In this document: in pieces, positions 1 to 7,468 of the stretch
Numbering within the stretch: position 1 is the stretch's first letter
How the letters are laid out: each line of letters starts with the position of its first letter
Origin: Victivallales bacterium
GTDB taxonomy: Bacteria; Verrucomicrobiota; Lentisphaeria; Oligosphaerales; Oligosphaeraceae
Assembly: GCA_017964325.1 (NCBI GenBank)
Contig: JAGCSE010000216.1
Location: 1-64,000, forward strand
Direction: 5' to 3'
Length of the DNA stretch: 64,000 bases
Position numbers and translations under genes: made by a program
Notes under the pieces: model-generated
Seen by the model: the letters and a program-made list of their open reading frames with translations, nothing else
Databases searched by the model: none
What the model was told of the DNA's origin: nothing

Positions 1-58
1 ATGATTAATGATTAATGCTTAATGATTAATGCTTAATGATTAATGATTAAGCATTAAT
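1..58. repeat. Heptanucleotide tandem array (ATGATTA/ATGCTTA units)
   Basis: About eight consecutive 7-bp units, mostly ATGATTA with ATGCTTA variants. The array is cut by the window edge, so its full length is unknown. The reverse complement of the unit reappears at 25507-25541. It is non-coding and AT-rich. Confidence 0.85.
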
Positions 59-60
59 TT

Positions 61-310
61 ACTCTGCGCCTCTGCGTTAAAAATCTCTGCGTCTTTGTGT
101 CTCCCCGTCTCAGCTCGCGTCTCACGTCAAACCGCGCCATGGCGTCGCCATGGCGCCACACAACAACAAAAGTCTCATCGTCTCACCGTCTCAGCTCGCG
201 TCTCATGTCTCGCGTCTCACGTCAAACCGCGCCATGGCGACGCTATGGTGCCACACAACAACAAAAGTCTCATCGTCTCACCGTCTCAGCTCGCGTCTCG
301 CCGCTTTTAG
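61..310. repeat. Longer imperfect tandem repeat built from GTCTCA-type submotifs
   Basis: The landmark CAGCTCGCGTCTC recurs at 111, 192 and 287, giving one 81-bp copy and one 95-bp copy. The longer copy carries an extra TCTCGCGTCTCATG-like stretch. Each copy includes a GCGCCATGGCG palindromic core and an ACACAACAACAAAAGTCTCATCG segment. Upstream (61-100) is a CTCTGCGCCTCTGCGTTAAA stretch. Short reading frames here differ between copies only by frame and are treated as non-coding. The repeat runs up to the stop codon of the zinc-ribbon LRR gene. Confidence 0.8.
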
Positions 311-312
311 AC

Positions 313-2295
313 TTAATCAGGGAAGCGATAGCCGCATTTTGTGCAGAATTTCTTGCCTTCCTTGCGCATCGCATTGCATTTCGGGCAACGCTCGGTTGTA
401 ATTATCTTGACTTTACTCATATCGAGGTCGAGATCACTCTGAAGGACTAAGGAATGAATCGAAGCAGGAAGGAATATCTTGCTGAGTTTTATACATCTAC
501 TAAAAACATGATCTTCAAAGCGTTTCAGTGATTTTGGAAGATATATATCCTCAAGAGACGTGCAATCTGCAAAAGCACTGACGTCTATGCTTAGGAGTGT
601 GTTGGGTAAATCCAATCTATGGATGGAGGCGCAATTCATGAAGGCACCACATTCAATCCTTTCCAGCCCATTCGAAAAATCGACATTACACAAATTGAGA
701 CAATCTCTAAATGCATTAAGACCAATCACTTTCACACTTGAAGGAATCTTGACTGACAGCAAATGGGAACAATTAAAAAAAGCCATGGGGTTAATGAAGA
801 CGATTCCCTCTGGAATCTCATAATCAGTTATGGTTGATATTTCGGGGAACTTGTACAATGTTTTGCCATCTTCACTGATTTGAATGCCCATTTCACGATG
901 CTTATCCAGCAACGCTTCATATTCGCGCTGGCGTTTTTGCCGCTCTTTTTCTTGTTGCTCCTTTGCTTTAAGCGCGGCTTTCTGCTGCTTGACTTTCTTG
1001 TCCAGCATTCCACTTGCAAGGGCAAAGAAAAGATTCTTGCTCTCGCAGAATTGTTTATTGAGGAACTGCACATCCTCCCCATTAGCCTCTTTGAACATAT
1101 ATTTGACGCGGCAGATCCAAGATGCCTCCATTTTGGTATGAATACTGGCTTCCCAATCCGTGCCAGCAGTGGGTGCCGGCGAATCGGGCAAATCAGAAAC
1201 CATCGCGGCAATCTGTTCCCGCATTCCTTTGTCCTGCATTTCTTCGGACATGGCAAGGAGCAGAACAATTTGACGGCAGGCAAGCAAGGTACTGCCATGT
1301 TCCAAAACCTCCAATTTACGGAGGATTTGCTCCGCCTTGACAAAATCATTGTTGCGGATGGCAATATCAAACAACAGGTAGTATAGTTGGGGGATGTCTG
1401 CCTTATCCAAAAATGCATTAATTTTCTGTTGACTTAATGACTCGTCCCTATAGGAGATGGCCTCGAACAGTGGTGCATAAATAATCACATTTTGAATGGA
1501 TTGATGACTTGCGGAAAGTGAAAGCAACAGCTTCTCCGCTTTCGCAGCATCACCTTCATGATAAAGGCAGGTATAAGCCAGATCTAGCGAGAAATGCTCA
1601 AAGGTGGTAAGGCTATCGGTCTTGAGCCTGGAATGATGATTGCGCACATCGCTTTCAAGCTCTTTTGCTCGCTGCTCACTCAATCCAATCTTTTTACGCA
1701 ACTCTTCCAATTTTATGCGTTCTTCCGGGGAGATGATATTATCGTTTAACACTTCCTCCAATAGTTCGCAATAGGCGGCCTCCTGCTTCTTGACCTGTTT
1801 TGTGGCGCAATCCTTGCATAGTCCAGTCACTTTATCGCGGCAATTCAGGCAGGCGATACGGTGGCAGGCCGGGCATTCGAATGATTCACCGATTACAATG
1901 TGCCGTTTGCAAACCTCGCATTGGACAATCTTCTTGCTTTCGTCCTGATTATAAACATTGGTGGTCGTGCTGTTGTTGCTGGTATTATTCGTTATGACGT
2001 TGGAGGTGTTGTTTGTATTGTTGGTCGTCACATTGCCATTATAAGTACGCCTGTCCAGATTGCCACCCACGACATCGCCTGAAATCACGTTCTTGTCGCC
2101 CACAAAGGAACCTTTGCCGGCTTCTGAAGCCTGCGCAATGAAGCTGTAGCCGCATTCGCTGCAGAATTTCGCAGTCATCTTCAATTCTGCATGGCATTGA
2201 GGACATTCCTTTGTCTGGGGAAATGTGTATCCGCATTCCTCGCAGAATTTGGTGTCGTCTTTGCATTCGCTGTCACATTGTGGGCATTTCTTCAT
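313..2295 (-). CDS. Zinc-ribbon protein with BspA-type leucine-rich repeats
   Basis: This 660-residue protein has no signal peptide and is predicted cytoplasmic. Two CxxC-CxxC ribbons open it (Cys 4, 7, 18, 21 and 31, 34, 45, 48). An Asn/Thr-rich linker follows, then a third cysteine/histidine-rich B-box-like cluster near residues 125-170. A helical middle, about five BspA/LRR_5 repeats (residues ~500-620, with AF..C..L..(V/I).(L/I)P periodicity) and a final ribbon at the C-terminus complete it. BspA repeats are usually on secreted proteins, so this cytoplasmic zinc-ribbon arrangement suggests an intracellular scaffold or sensor; that is inference. It is the last of three same-strand genes (5373 to 313). 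No catalytic domain is visible. Confidence 0.85.
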   Translation of the reverse strand: MKKCPQCDSECKDDTKFCEECGYTFPQTKECPQCHAELKMTAKFCSECGYSFIAQASEAGKGSFVGDKNVISGDVVGGNLDRRTYNGNVTTNNTNNTSNVITNNTSNNSTTTNVYNQDESKKIVQCEVCKRHIVIGESFECPACHRIACLNCRDKVTGLCKDCATKQVKKQEAAYCELLEEVLNDNIISPEERIKLEELRKKIGLSEQRAKELESDVRNHHSRLKTDSLTTFEHFSLDLAYTCLYHEGDAAKAEKLLLSLSASHQSIQNVIIYAPLFEAISYRDESLSQQKINAFLDKADIPQLYYLLFDIAIRNNDFVKAEQILRKLEVLEHGSTLLACRQIVLLLAMSEEMQDKGMREQIAAMVSDLPDSPAPTAGTDWEASIHTKMEASWICRVKYMFKEANGEDVQFLNKQFCESKNLFFALASGMLDKKVKQQKAALKAKEQQEKERQKRQREYEALLDKHREMGIQISEDGKTLYKFPEISTITDYEIPEGIVFINPMAFFNCSHLLSVKIPSSVKVIGLNAFRDCLNLCNVDFSNGLERIECGAFMNCASIHRLDLPNTLLSIDVSAFADCTSLEDIYLPKSLKRFEDHVFSRCIKLSKIFLPASIHSLVLQSDLDLDMSKVKIITTERCPKCNAMRKEGKKFCTKCGYRFPD

Positions 2296-2335
2296 TATGA
2301 GTCTTCCTTGAACTTACTTTTCTATTCTCATTTGA

Positions 2336-2356
2336 GAACACTGAACACTGAACACG
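2336..2356. repeat. Three-copy heptamer GAACACT
   Basis: GAACACT, GAACACT and GAACACG run in perfect 7-bp phase in the gap between the 508-residue and 660-residue genes. It is a small member of the heptamer-array class found across the window. Confidence 0.7.
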
Positions 2357-2401
2357 TGATTTTCCTGTTGTTTATCAGCGCATGTTTCCATTTATGTAGC
2401 A

Positions 2402-3928
2402 TTACTTGGATGACAATTCCCTGTAACGTTTTTTTAGGGCCTCGGTGAATTTCCGCCAGGCTTTTTTCTTGGCTTCATCAGAAGTTTTCCCGTCTTTCTT
2501 ATCTTGGTAAAGAAGAAGATTGTTGGAAGACAGATAAACACCTCCGGATGATGCGCCACTGAAAAGCAAATCGTAGCCTTTCAACTCTTTTACATAATCC
2601 ATCCAAATCTCCTGGCTTCGGCTCATGAAAATGGGAATCCGCAGCTTGATCGCTTCTTTCAAATCATTTATCACCACCTTTTGGTGGGGAGACAAATCAT
2701 CACCCAGTATTTCTTTGCAAGCATGTTTCCAGTCTGCAATGATATTTCCAGCTTCATGAGTGTGATAGAAAACCAGTTCCCTTGATGCAAAATGATAGGC
2801 AAGCCAATCATATATTTCATCATCTGTCTTGTCCTTGCCAAGCATTTCCCGTACAACATCAATGAGCCACTGGTTGTGATCTCCTTTGCAGATTCTCCTA
2901 AACCATTTAACAAATGGATATTGTGCCCCCTTTTCCAATTCCCTGACCTCTTTGAGCAAGGCAATATGCGGTTCAGGCGTTTTATCTTTCTTCTTTGCTT
3001 CACGAATTTTCAAGATGATCTTGCGGATTTCTTCGTCTTCAAAGGCATCGATATCATTTGGGGCTCCTTGGGACTTGACGGCATTCTCATCCGTGAATCC
3101 GCAGTTCAGGTTGCAAATCAAAACCAATGCATTCTCAATGCTTCCTTGAAGACCCAGTTCAAAGAAAGCGCAGAAGTAGATACGGTTGGCGTCATTTTTA
3201 ACTTTTGTATTATAGCAATCAATGACGAGCTTTTCACATTTCAAATAGGAGTCGTCAATGATATCTCCCAATGTATCGTCTAGATGGTATCTTCGATTTT
3301 CGTTGATACGATATATTCGATTATTTTCATCATTGTAGGCGGTTGCTTTTTCGGAGGGAGTCCATGCTTCTTTATCTGTTTGGGCTTCCTGCTTCTTTTT
3401 GCTTTGTTTTGGGGCGGCGGCTTTCTTGGTAGATCCCTTTTTCTCTGCTTTTTTGTCGTCATCATTCACCAGCACAATGGTGACACCGGTGGAAATGTTA
3501 TCGGAGAATTTGAACTCAATTTGTCCATTGTTCATAAGCTCTTCAGGGATTTGCCTATGATTCGTGCCAGCGAGTATTGCCGTATTTCCTTTGATTCCAA
3601 TGCAATAAAATGGCTCGTCCTGCTTTTTTTCTCTTCTTATTCTTGGAAAATTGTCAGGAGCATCCGCCGAATTTTTGTCAGGCTTTGGCACAAAGATATG
3701 AGTCGTCTGCTCTACTTGGATTGTATTGGCTGTAAAGTTTATCGTGCCCTGCTTGAGTATTCCATTTTCTTTGCCAAAAGACTCCCAGCACTTGTTTGAA
3801 TCAAGTCTGTATATCTCGTACATCGCCTGGGCAAGGGCAATTTCATAACGACCGTAGAGATTGTCAGGACATTTGATTTGCACGATGTTCTTAATAATTC
3901 TGCCGTCTTTTGTCACTTGAAATTTCAT
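2402..3928 (-). CDS. Hypothetical protein in the zinc-ribbon gene cluster
   Basis: This 508-residue protein was not assigned to a family. The first ~150 residues look beta-rich. A Lys/Ala-rich low-complexity linker (residues ~155-190) separates them from a mostly alpha-helical C-terminal half rich in charged residues and Trp. There is no signal peptide, membrane segment or zinc ribbon. It lies 170 bp downstream of the Sel1/membrane gene and 106 bp upstream of the LRR gene on the same strand, so all three may be co-transcribed. The two-part layout suggests an N-terminal binding domain and a helical C-terminal domain; nothing in the sequence fixes its function. Confidence 0.75.
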   Translation of the reverse strand: MKFQVTKDGRIIKNIVQIKCPDNLYGRYEIALAQAMYEIYRLDSNKCWESFGKENGILKQGTINFTANTIQVEQTTHIFVPKPDKNSADAPDNFPRIRREKKQDEPFYCIGIKGNTAILAGTNHRQIPEELMNNGQIEFKFSDNISTGVTIVLVNDDDKKAEKKGSTKKAAAPKQSKKKQEAQTDKEAWTPSEKATAYNDENNRIYRINENRRYHLDDTLGDIIDDSYLKCEKLVIDCYNTKVKNDANRIYFCAFFELGLQGSIENALVLICNLNCGFTDENAVKSQGAPNDIDAFEDEEIRKIILKIREAKKKDKTPEPHIALLKEVRELEKGAQYPFVKWFRRICKGDHNQWLIDVVREMLGKDKTDDEIYDWLAYHFASRELVFYHTHEAGNIIADWKHACKEILGDDLSPHQKVVINDLKEAIKLRIPIFMSRSQEIWMDYVKELKGYDLLFSGASSGGVYLSSNNLLLYQDKKDGKTSDEAKKKAWRKFTEALKKRYRELSSK

Positions 3929-4098
3929 GAGTAAATCTCATCTATATTCTCAATTATTATTTTTGGTTGGAACATTATTTTATTTCTTTAGTAAATGAGT
4001 TCAGGTCAAAACATTTCATCACATCCCTTGCTTGGCTTTTGATACCATTGAAATGCTACTCAATAAATATAATATTTGAAACCATATTAACAGAGTTG

Positions 4099-5373
4099 TC
4101 ATTTAGATTTTTTGTTTCTCGCCTCGGCTGCACGTTGTAGATAGTAGTTCCTGTATTCAGGGAAATGCCCGGCACGTTCTGCCAGTCTTTCTTTCCCTGA
4201 CACAGTAAATGGATAACACAGTAGCCAGCAAAGTAAAAAGAAAAACACAGCGATAAGCACGATAAGCACAAAGAAAAACAACTTATCAAAATTATCTTTA
4301 TTATTATCTTTATTATCCCCTTCTTCAGAAGAGAATACGTATAAAAATAATGATATAATTACAATATATATTGCCGCTACTACGATCGCAGATATATTCC
4401 ATCCTGAAAATATAGAGAAATTTGCCGAATAGACATATATCAAGCAGGTCAATAAGATACAATTTAAGCTGTGCAATATTACCCCCAAAAATTTAAAAAA
4501 CTTATATTGCGGGTTCTTCCAAATACATAATGCGGCGCCCCCCTCCAGCAGCATGAAAAACGCGGCGATTATACAATACCATTTTATGGATGAACCGGGG
4601 GTGGGCATATAGCTGATTCCAGTCACCCCCTGCCATTTCCAAACGTATATAAAACCCAAAAGCCAAAGCAGAAAAATGACGCCATCGACAAAACACATTA
4701 TTTTGAATGCTTCTTTCTCTTCTTTCCATCTTTCAATATATTCATCAATATTTTTCTGCGCCGTCTCATTTCCCTGTTCCGCCGCCTTCCGGCACCATTT
4801 CACCGCCTCCGCATAGTTCTTCACAACGCCCTTGCCGTGGTAATAGGAGATGCTAAGATTGGACTGCGCGACGCGATTTCCCTGTTCCGCCGCCTTCCGA
4901 TACCATTTCACCGCTTCCGCATAGTTCTTCACAACGCCCTCACCTTTGCCATAGCAAACTCCAAGGCTGTTCTGCGCACCGCTATGTCCCTGTTCCGCCG
5001 CCTTCCGATACCACCACACCGCCAACGCATAGTCCTTCACAACGCCCTCGCCGTGGTAATAGTTCCAGCCAAGGCTGTACTGCGCCTCGGCATCTCCCTG
5101 TTCCGCCGCGTTCCGTTCCGCTTTTTCCGCCGCGGCTTTTTCCGCCGCTTCCTTCGCCGCCTTTTCCTTCGCGGCTTTTTCCGCCGCTTCCTTCGCAGCC
5201 TTTTCCTTCGCGGCTTTTTCCGCCGCTTCCTTCGCAGCCTTTTCCTTCGCAGCCTTTTCCTTCGCGGCTTTTTCCGCCGCTTCTACCGCGGCCTTTTTCA
5301 AGTCCGCTCCACAATCTCCGCAGAATACATCGTCTTCATCAATTTCCGCGCCGCATTTTGGACATTTGGTCAT
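4099..5373 (-). CDS. Zinc-ribbon, Sel1-repeat, multi-spanning membrane protein
   Basis: This 424-residue protein opens with one zinc ribbon (Cys 4, 7, 18, 21). An Ala/Lys/Glu helical low-complexity segment (residues ~27-88) follows, built from a 13-residue unit. Next come three Sel1-like 36-residue repeats (AEQG..AQ..LG..Y..G.GV.K.Y..A), then about five hydrophobic helices (residues ~225-405) and a basic tail. The ribbon and repeats probably sit in the cytoplasm, anchored by the C-terminal helices. Sel1 repeats are protein-interaction solenoids. It is the first gene of a three-gene minus-strand group. Both repeat regions are near-perfect in DNA, so length variation between strains is likely. 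Confidence 0.85.
   Translation of the reverse strand: MTKCPKCGAEIDEDDVFCGDCGADLKKAAVEAAEKAAKEKAAKEKAAKEAAEKAAKEKAAKEAAEKAAKEKAAKEAAEKAAAEKAERNAAEQGDAEAQYSLGWNYYHGEGVVKDYALAVWWYRKAAEQGHSGAQNSLGVCYGKGEGVVKNYAEAVKWYRKAAEQGNRVAQSNLSISYYHGKGVVKNYAEAVKWCRKAAEQGNETAQKNIDEYIERWKEEKEAFKIMCFVDGVIFLLWLLGFIYVWKWQGVTGISYMPTPGSSIKWYCIIAAFFMLLEGGAALCIWKNPQYKFFKFLGVILHSLNCILLTCLIYVYSANFSIFSGWNISAIVVAAIYIVIISLFLYVFSSEEGDNKDNNKDNFDKLFFFVLIVLIAVFFFLLCWLLCYPFTVSGKERLAERAGHFPEYRNYYLQRAAEARNKKSK
5115..5290. repeat. 39-bp in-frame tandem repeat (Ala/Lys/Glu helix)
   Basis: Three to four copies of a 39-bp unit (13 codons), with shorter GCAGCCTTTTCCTTC-type subunits, encode the charged helix between the zinc ribbon and the Sel1 repeats of the gene above. 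Copies are close to identical. Confidence 0.75.
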
Positions 5374-5716
5374 TATTTATTTCCCTATGTTATTTGTTTT
5401 GATAATCCACCCTATCCCCCAACAAGGGTAGTTGAAATTGTTCAAGATGGCATTTTCCGAATATTTAAATTAACAATAACATTCCCCCCCTCCTTTTCAA
5501 GTTTTTTTAAAAAAAGTGTTTTTCACCGACAATAACAAAGAATCAATCTCCCAAAGTTTGCTCTTTGAGTTCTGCGTGTTTTTTGCTTGTTGCTTGACAA
5601 TGACTTAAGTACACCAATGGTATTCCGCCATCATGAATGGGCATGACTACTCATCTGTTCTTTTCACATAGAATTGTATTTATCTAATTTATTCCCATAT
5701 ACTTAACTATTGATAA

Positions 5717-5764
5717 TCAGTCATAAGGAATCATAGAAAATCATTATAAGTCATAAATAATCAT
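5717..5764 (+). promoter_or_regulatory. Five TCAT units at exact 10-bp spacing upstream of the Rpn gene
   Basis: TCAT occurs at 5721, 5731, 5741, 5751 and 5761, and a related ATCAG precedes at 5716. Spacing is one helical turn, so all units face one side of the DNA. A closely similar array in the same orientation lies upstream of the Rhs operon (51212-51260). It ends 60 bp before the predicted -35 box. It could be a protein-binding array or intrinsically curved DNA. Confidence 0.6.
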
Positions 5765-5823
5765 ATATTTTAGTCTTTTTTTATTATATATTTTTCTATA
5801 ATTATTTATTTTTAATATGTTAC

Positions 5824-5851
5824 TTGATTTTTTACAATTGCTATTTATAGT
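5824..5851 (+). promoter_or_regulatory. Sigma70-like promoter for the Rpn gene
   Basis: TTGATT (5824-5829), a 16-bp spacer and TATAGT (5846-5851), five of six matches to the -10 consensus, lie 45 bp before the ATG. An AAAAGGAG ribosome-binding site at 5877-5884 follows. Confidence 0.5.
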
Positions 5852-5895
5852 ATAAAAAGTATTCAATTATTTTCACAAAAGGAGAAATATCGACA

Positions 5896-6930
5896 ATGAC
5901 GATAACACCCCGTGAACTTGCAAACATCATCAGTCTGGGGAATCACTCTCTTACAGAGGACAATCGGGCAAAAGCCCTTTTCTCCCTCACATCTGTCATT
6001 GCACATATCGCCCAAGCGTGCATTCCAGAACTCCATGACCTCCCATGCAAACTCATCGCCGAAGAATGCCTCGAAAGCTTCCGTGACCCGTCTGACGAAT
6101 TCCACTCCGATTTTGCCAAGGTTCTTTCAACAGAAAGGCCGCTTCCCAACTCCTTCCATATATCCTGCGACCTCCTGTTCGAGCTTCACCCTCCCCAATC
6201 GCTACCTCAGAAATGGCGACCTCAACTTCTCAATATCGAAATACAAAATGACAGCCGTCTGCTTGACAGATGCATAGGAAGAGGTATGTTATACACGTCT
6301 GGTATATATTACATGGAATATGGCACGATGTTTTCACATCCAAACTACGAAAATGCACGGAAGGTGCACTCCATCTGGATATGCCCTTCCGCCCCGCCTG
6401 AACGCCAAGGAACGGTCATGGATTTCATGATGACAGACAGTTGTGCGCCACGCGAAGGGCCCAGCAGCCTTATACCACGTGAAAGTTACGACAAATTCAG
6501 ACTGACCATAGTGAACGTCGGCGGCGAATGCGGTCGCGGCCGCAAGGATCTGCCTGGTTACATCTGGACGCTAACGACACTATTTCTAAGCAAAGAAGAA
6601 AGAATGCAGATACTCAAGGAGGATTTTGATATGGAAATGACACAAACAGTTGAAAATGCAGCCGAAGCCTACAACGATTGGATTATTGACTTCATCGGAC
6701 GCAGCCGTTATGCAGAAGCAATAGACAAAGCCGAAATGAGGGGAGAGCTGAGGGGACGGCAGGAGGGACGGCAGGAGGGAGAGCTGAAGGGACGGCAGGA
6801 GGGTAAAAGAGATATTGCCCTCAATATGTTACATAGGAAATACCCTCTGGATGAAATCTCCAAAATCACAAAACTAAACAGAGAAGAAATATGCCAAATT
6901 GCAGAAGATAACAATCTGACGCTTTCGTAG
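5896..6930 (+). CDS. Rpn-family PD-(D/E)XK nuclease (long form, locus A)
   Basis: This 344-residue protein has the Rpn / PDDEXK_2 layout. An N-terminal helical region leads to Asp92 and an E-x-Q core (Glu115, Gln117 in NIEIQND), followed by a conserved tyrosine-rich stretch. After residue 246 comes a separate C-terminal domain with GRQEG-type four-residue repeats and a helical tail. Rpn proteins are DNA endonucleases linked to recombination and phage defence. AAGGAGG (6616-6622) lies 8 nt before an in-frame ATG at 6631, so the C-terminal 99 residues could be translated alone. A duplicate of exactly this part follows at 6989. No transposon ends are visible. The family call is firm; activity against DNA is inferred. 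Confidence 0.8.
   Translation: MTITPRELANIISLGNHSLTEDNRAKALFSLTSVIAHIAQACIPELHDLPCKLIAEECLESFRDPSDEFHSDFAKVLSTERPLPNSFHISCDLLFELHPPQSLPQKWRPQLLNIEIQNDSRLLDRCIGRGMLYTSGIYYMEYGTMFSHPNYENARKVHSIWICPSAPPERQGTVMDFMMTDSCAPREGPSSLIPRESYDKFRLTIVNVGGECGRGRKDLPGYIWTLTTLFLSKEERMQILKEDFDMEMTQTVENAAEAYNDWIIDFIGRSRYAEAIDKAEMRGELRGRQEGRQEGELKGRQEGKRDIALNMLHRKYPLDEISKITKLNREEICQIAEDNNLTLS
6631..6930 (+). CDS. Possible intragenic small protein (RpnS-like) within locus A
   Basis: An internal ATG with an ideal Shine-Dalgarno (AAGGAGG, 8-nt spacer) inside the Rpn gene would give a 99-residue C-terminal protein in the same frame. In E. coli Rpn genes, an internally initiated C-terminal protein (RpnS) is reported to inhibit the toxic long form. 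The next gene begins at the homologous methionine, which independently supports this boundary. Confidence 0.5.
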   Translation: MEMTQTVENAAEAYNDWIIDFIGRSRYAEAIDKAEMRGELRGRQEGRQEGELKGRQEGKRDIALNMLHRKYPLDEISKITKLNREEICQIAEDNNLTLS

Positions 6931-6988
6931 CATAAAAACACCTATGCTTTGCGGGATAACATCTATAATCGTGGATGAGAGGAATGAT

Positions 6989-7312
6989 ATGGAAATGAAA
7001 CAAACAGTTGAAAATGAGGCCGAAGCTAACGACGATTGGATTATTGACTTCATCGGACGCAGCCACTATGCGGAAGTAATGGAAAAAGTCGTGCAGAGGG
7101 GATGGCAGAAGGGATGGCTGAAGGGATGGCTGAAGGGATGGCAAGAGGGATGGCAAGAGGGACGGCAGGAGGGACGGCAGGATGATAAAAGAGAGATCGC
7201 CCTCAATATGTTAAACATGAAATACCCTCTGGATGAAATCTCCAGAATCACAAAACTAAACAGAGAAGAAATATGCCAAATTGCAGAAGATAACAACCTG
7301 ACGCTTTCGTAG
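6989..7312 (+). CDS. Free-standing copy of the Rpn C-terminal domain (locus A)
   Basis: This 107-residue protein starts at MEMKQTVEN, homologous to the internal methionine of the upstream Rpn gene. GAGAGGA is 5 nt before the ATG; an alternative start at 6944 would add 15 unrelated residues. It keeps the whole C-terminal domain. The last 30 residues differ from the parent at one position, while the four-residue repeat is longer and changed (GWQKGWLKGW... then GRQEG). There is no nuclease core, so it could act as a separate antitoxin-like partner of the long form or be a decaying duplication. The intact frame and the ribosome-binding site favour a real gene. Confidence 0.65.
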   Translation: MEMKQTVENEAEANDDWIIDFIGRSHYAEVMEKVVQRGWQKGWLKGWLKGWQEGWQEGRQEGRQDDKREIALNMLNMKYPLDEISRITKLNREEICQIAEDNNLTLS

Positions 7313-7370
7313 CACTAAGATTATGACACTTGTCTTGCATCAAATTACCATAAAAAATATGTTTTCCCAG

Positions 7371-7407
7371 CTTCTAGAATCCCTAGATTTTCTAGAATTT
7401 CTAGTTA
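7371..7407. repeat. Four CTAG-centred units at exact 9-bp spacing
   Basis: CTAG occurs at 7374, 7383, 7392 and 7401 within units of the type TTCTAGAAT. The array sits 60-95 bp upstream of the TcdA-like gene in a very AT-rich gap. CTAG is generally rare in bacterial genomes, so four in 32 bp is notable. Confidence 0.6.
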
Positions 7408-7468
7408 TATTTATTTTTTCAAAATTATAACTATTATATCATATAATAATTTGTAACATATTAAAAAA

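Larger units (their letters stand above)
5374..5895. other. 522-bp divergent intergenic region
   Basis: This lies between the minus-strand zinc-ribbon gene and the plus-strand Rpn gene. The first ~200 bp show nothing recognisable beyond a C-run and a T-run. From about 5700 it becomes very AT-rich and holds the 10-bp-phased TCAT array (5717-5764) and a sigma70-like promoter (5824-5851). No convincing small gene is present. Confidence 0.7.

Noticed and set aside
97..450. Overlapping frames of 71 to 117 codons in the tandem repeat
   Set aside because: Repeat-derived frames in three phases without ribosome-binding sites; they also run into the end of the LRR gene antisense.
4837..5535. 232-residue Arg/Phe/Leu-rich frame on the plus strand
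   Set aside because: Antisense of the Ala/Lys/Glu and Sel1 repeats of the zinc-ribbon membrane protein.
5896..7312. Transposase/IS element at the Rpn gene
   Set aside because: Rpn proteins are sometimes annotated as transposases, but no terminal inverted repeats or target duplications are visible at either Rpn locus.
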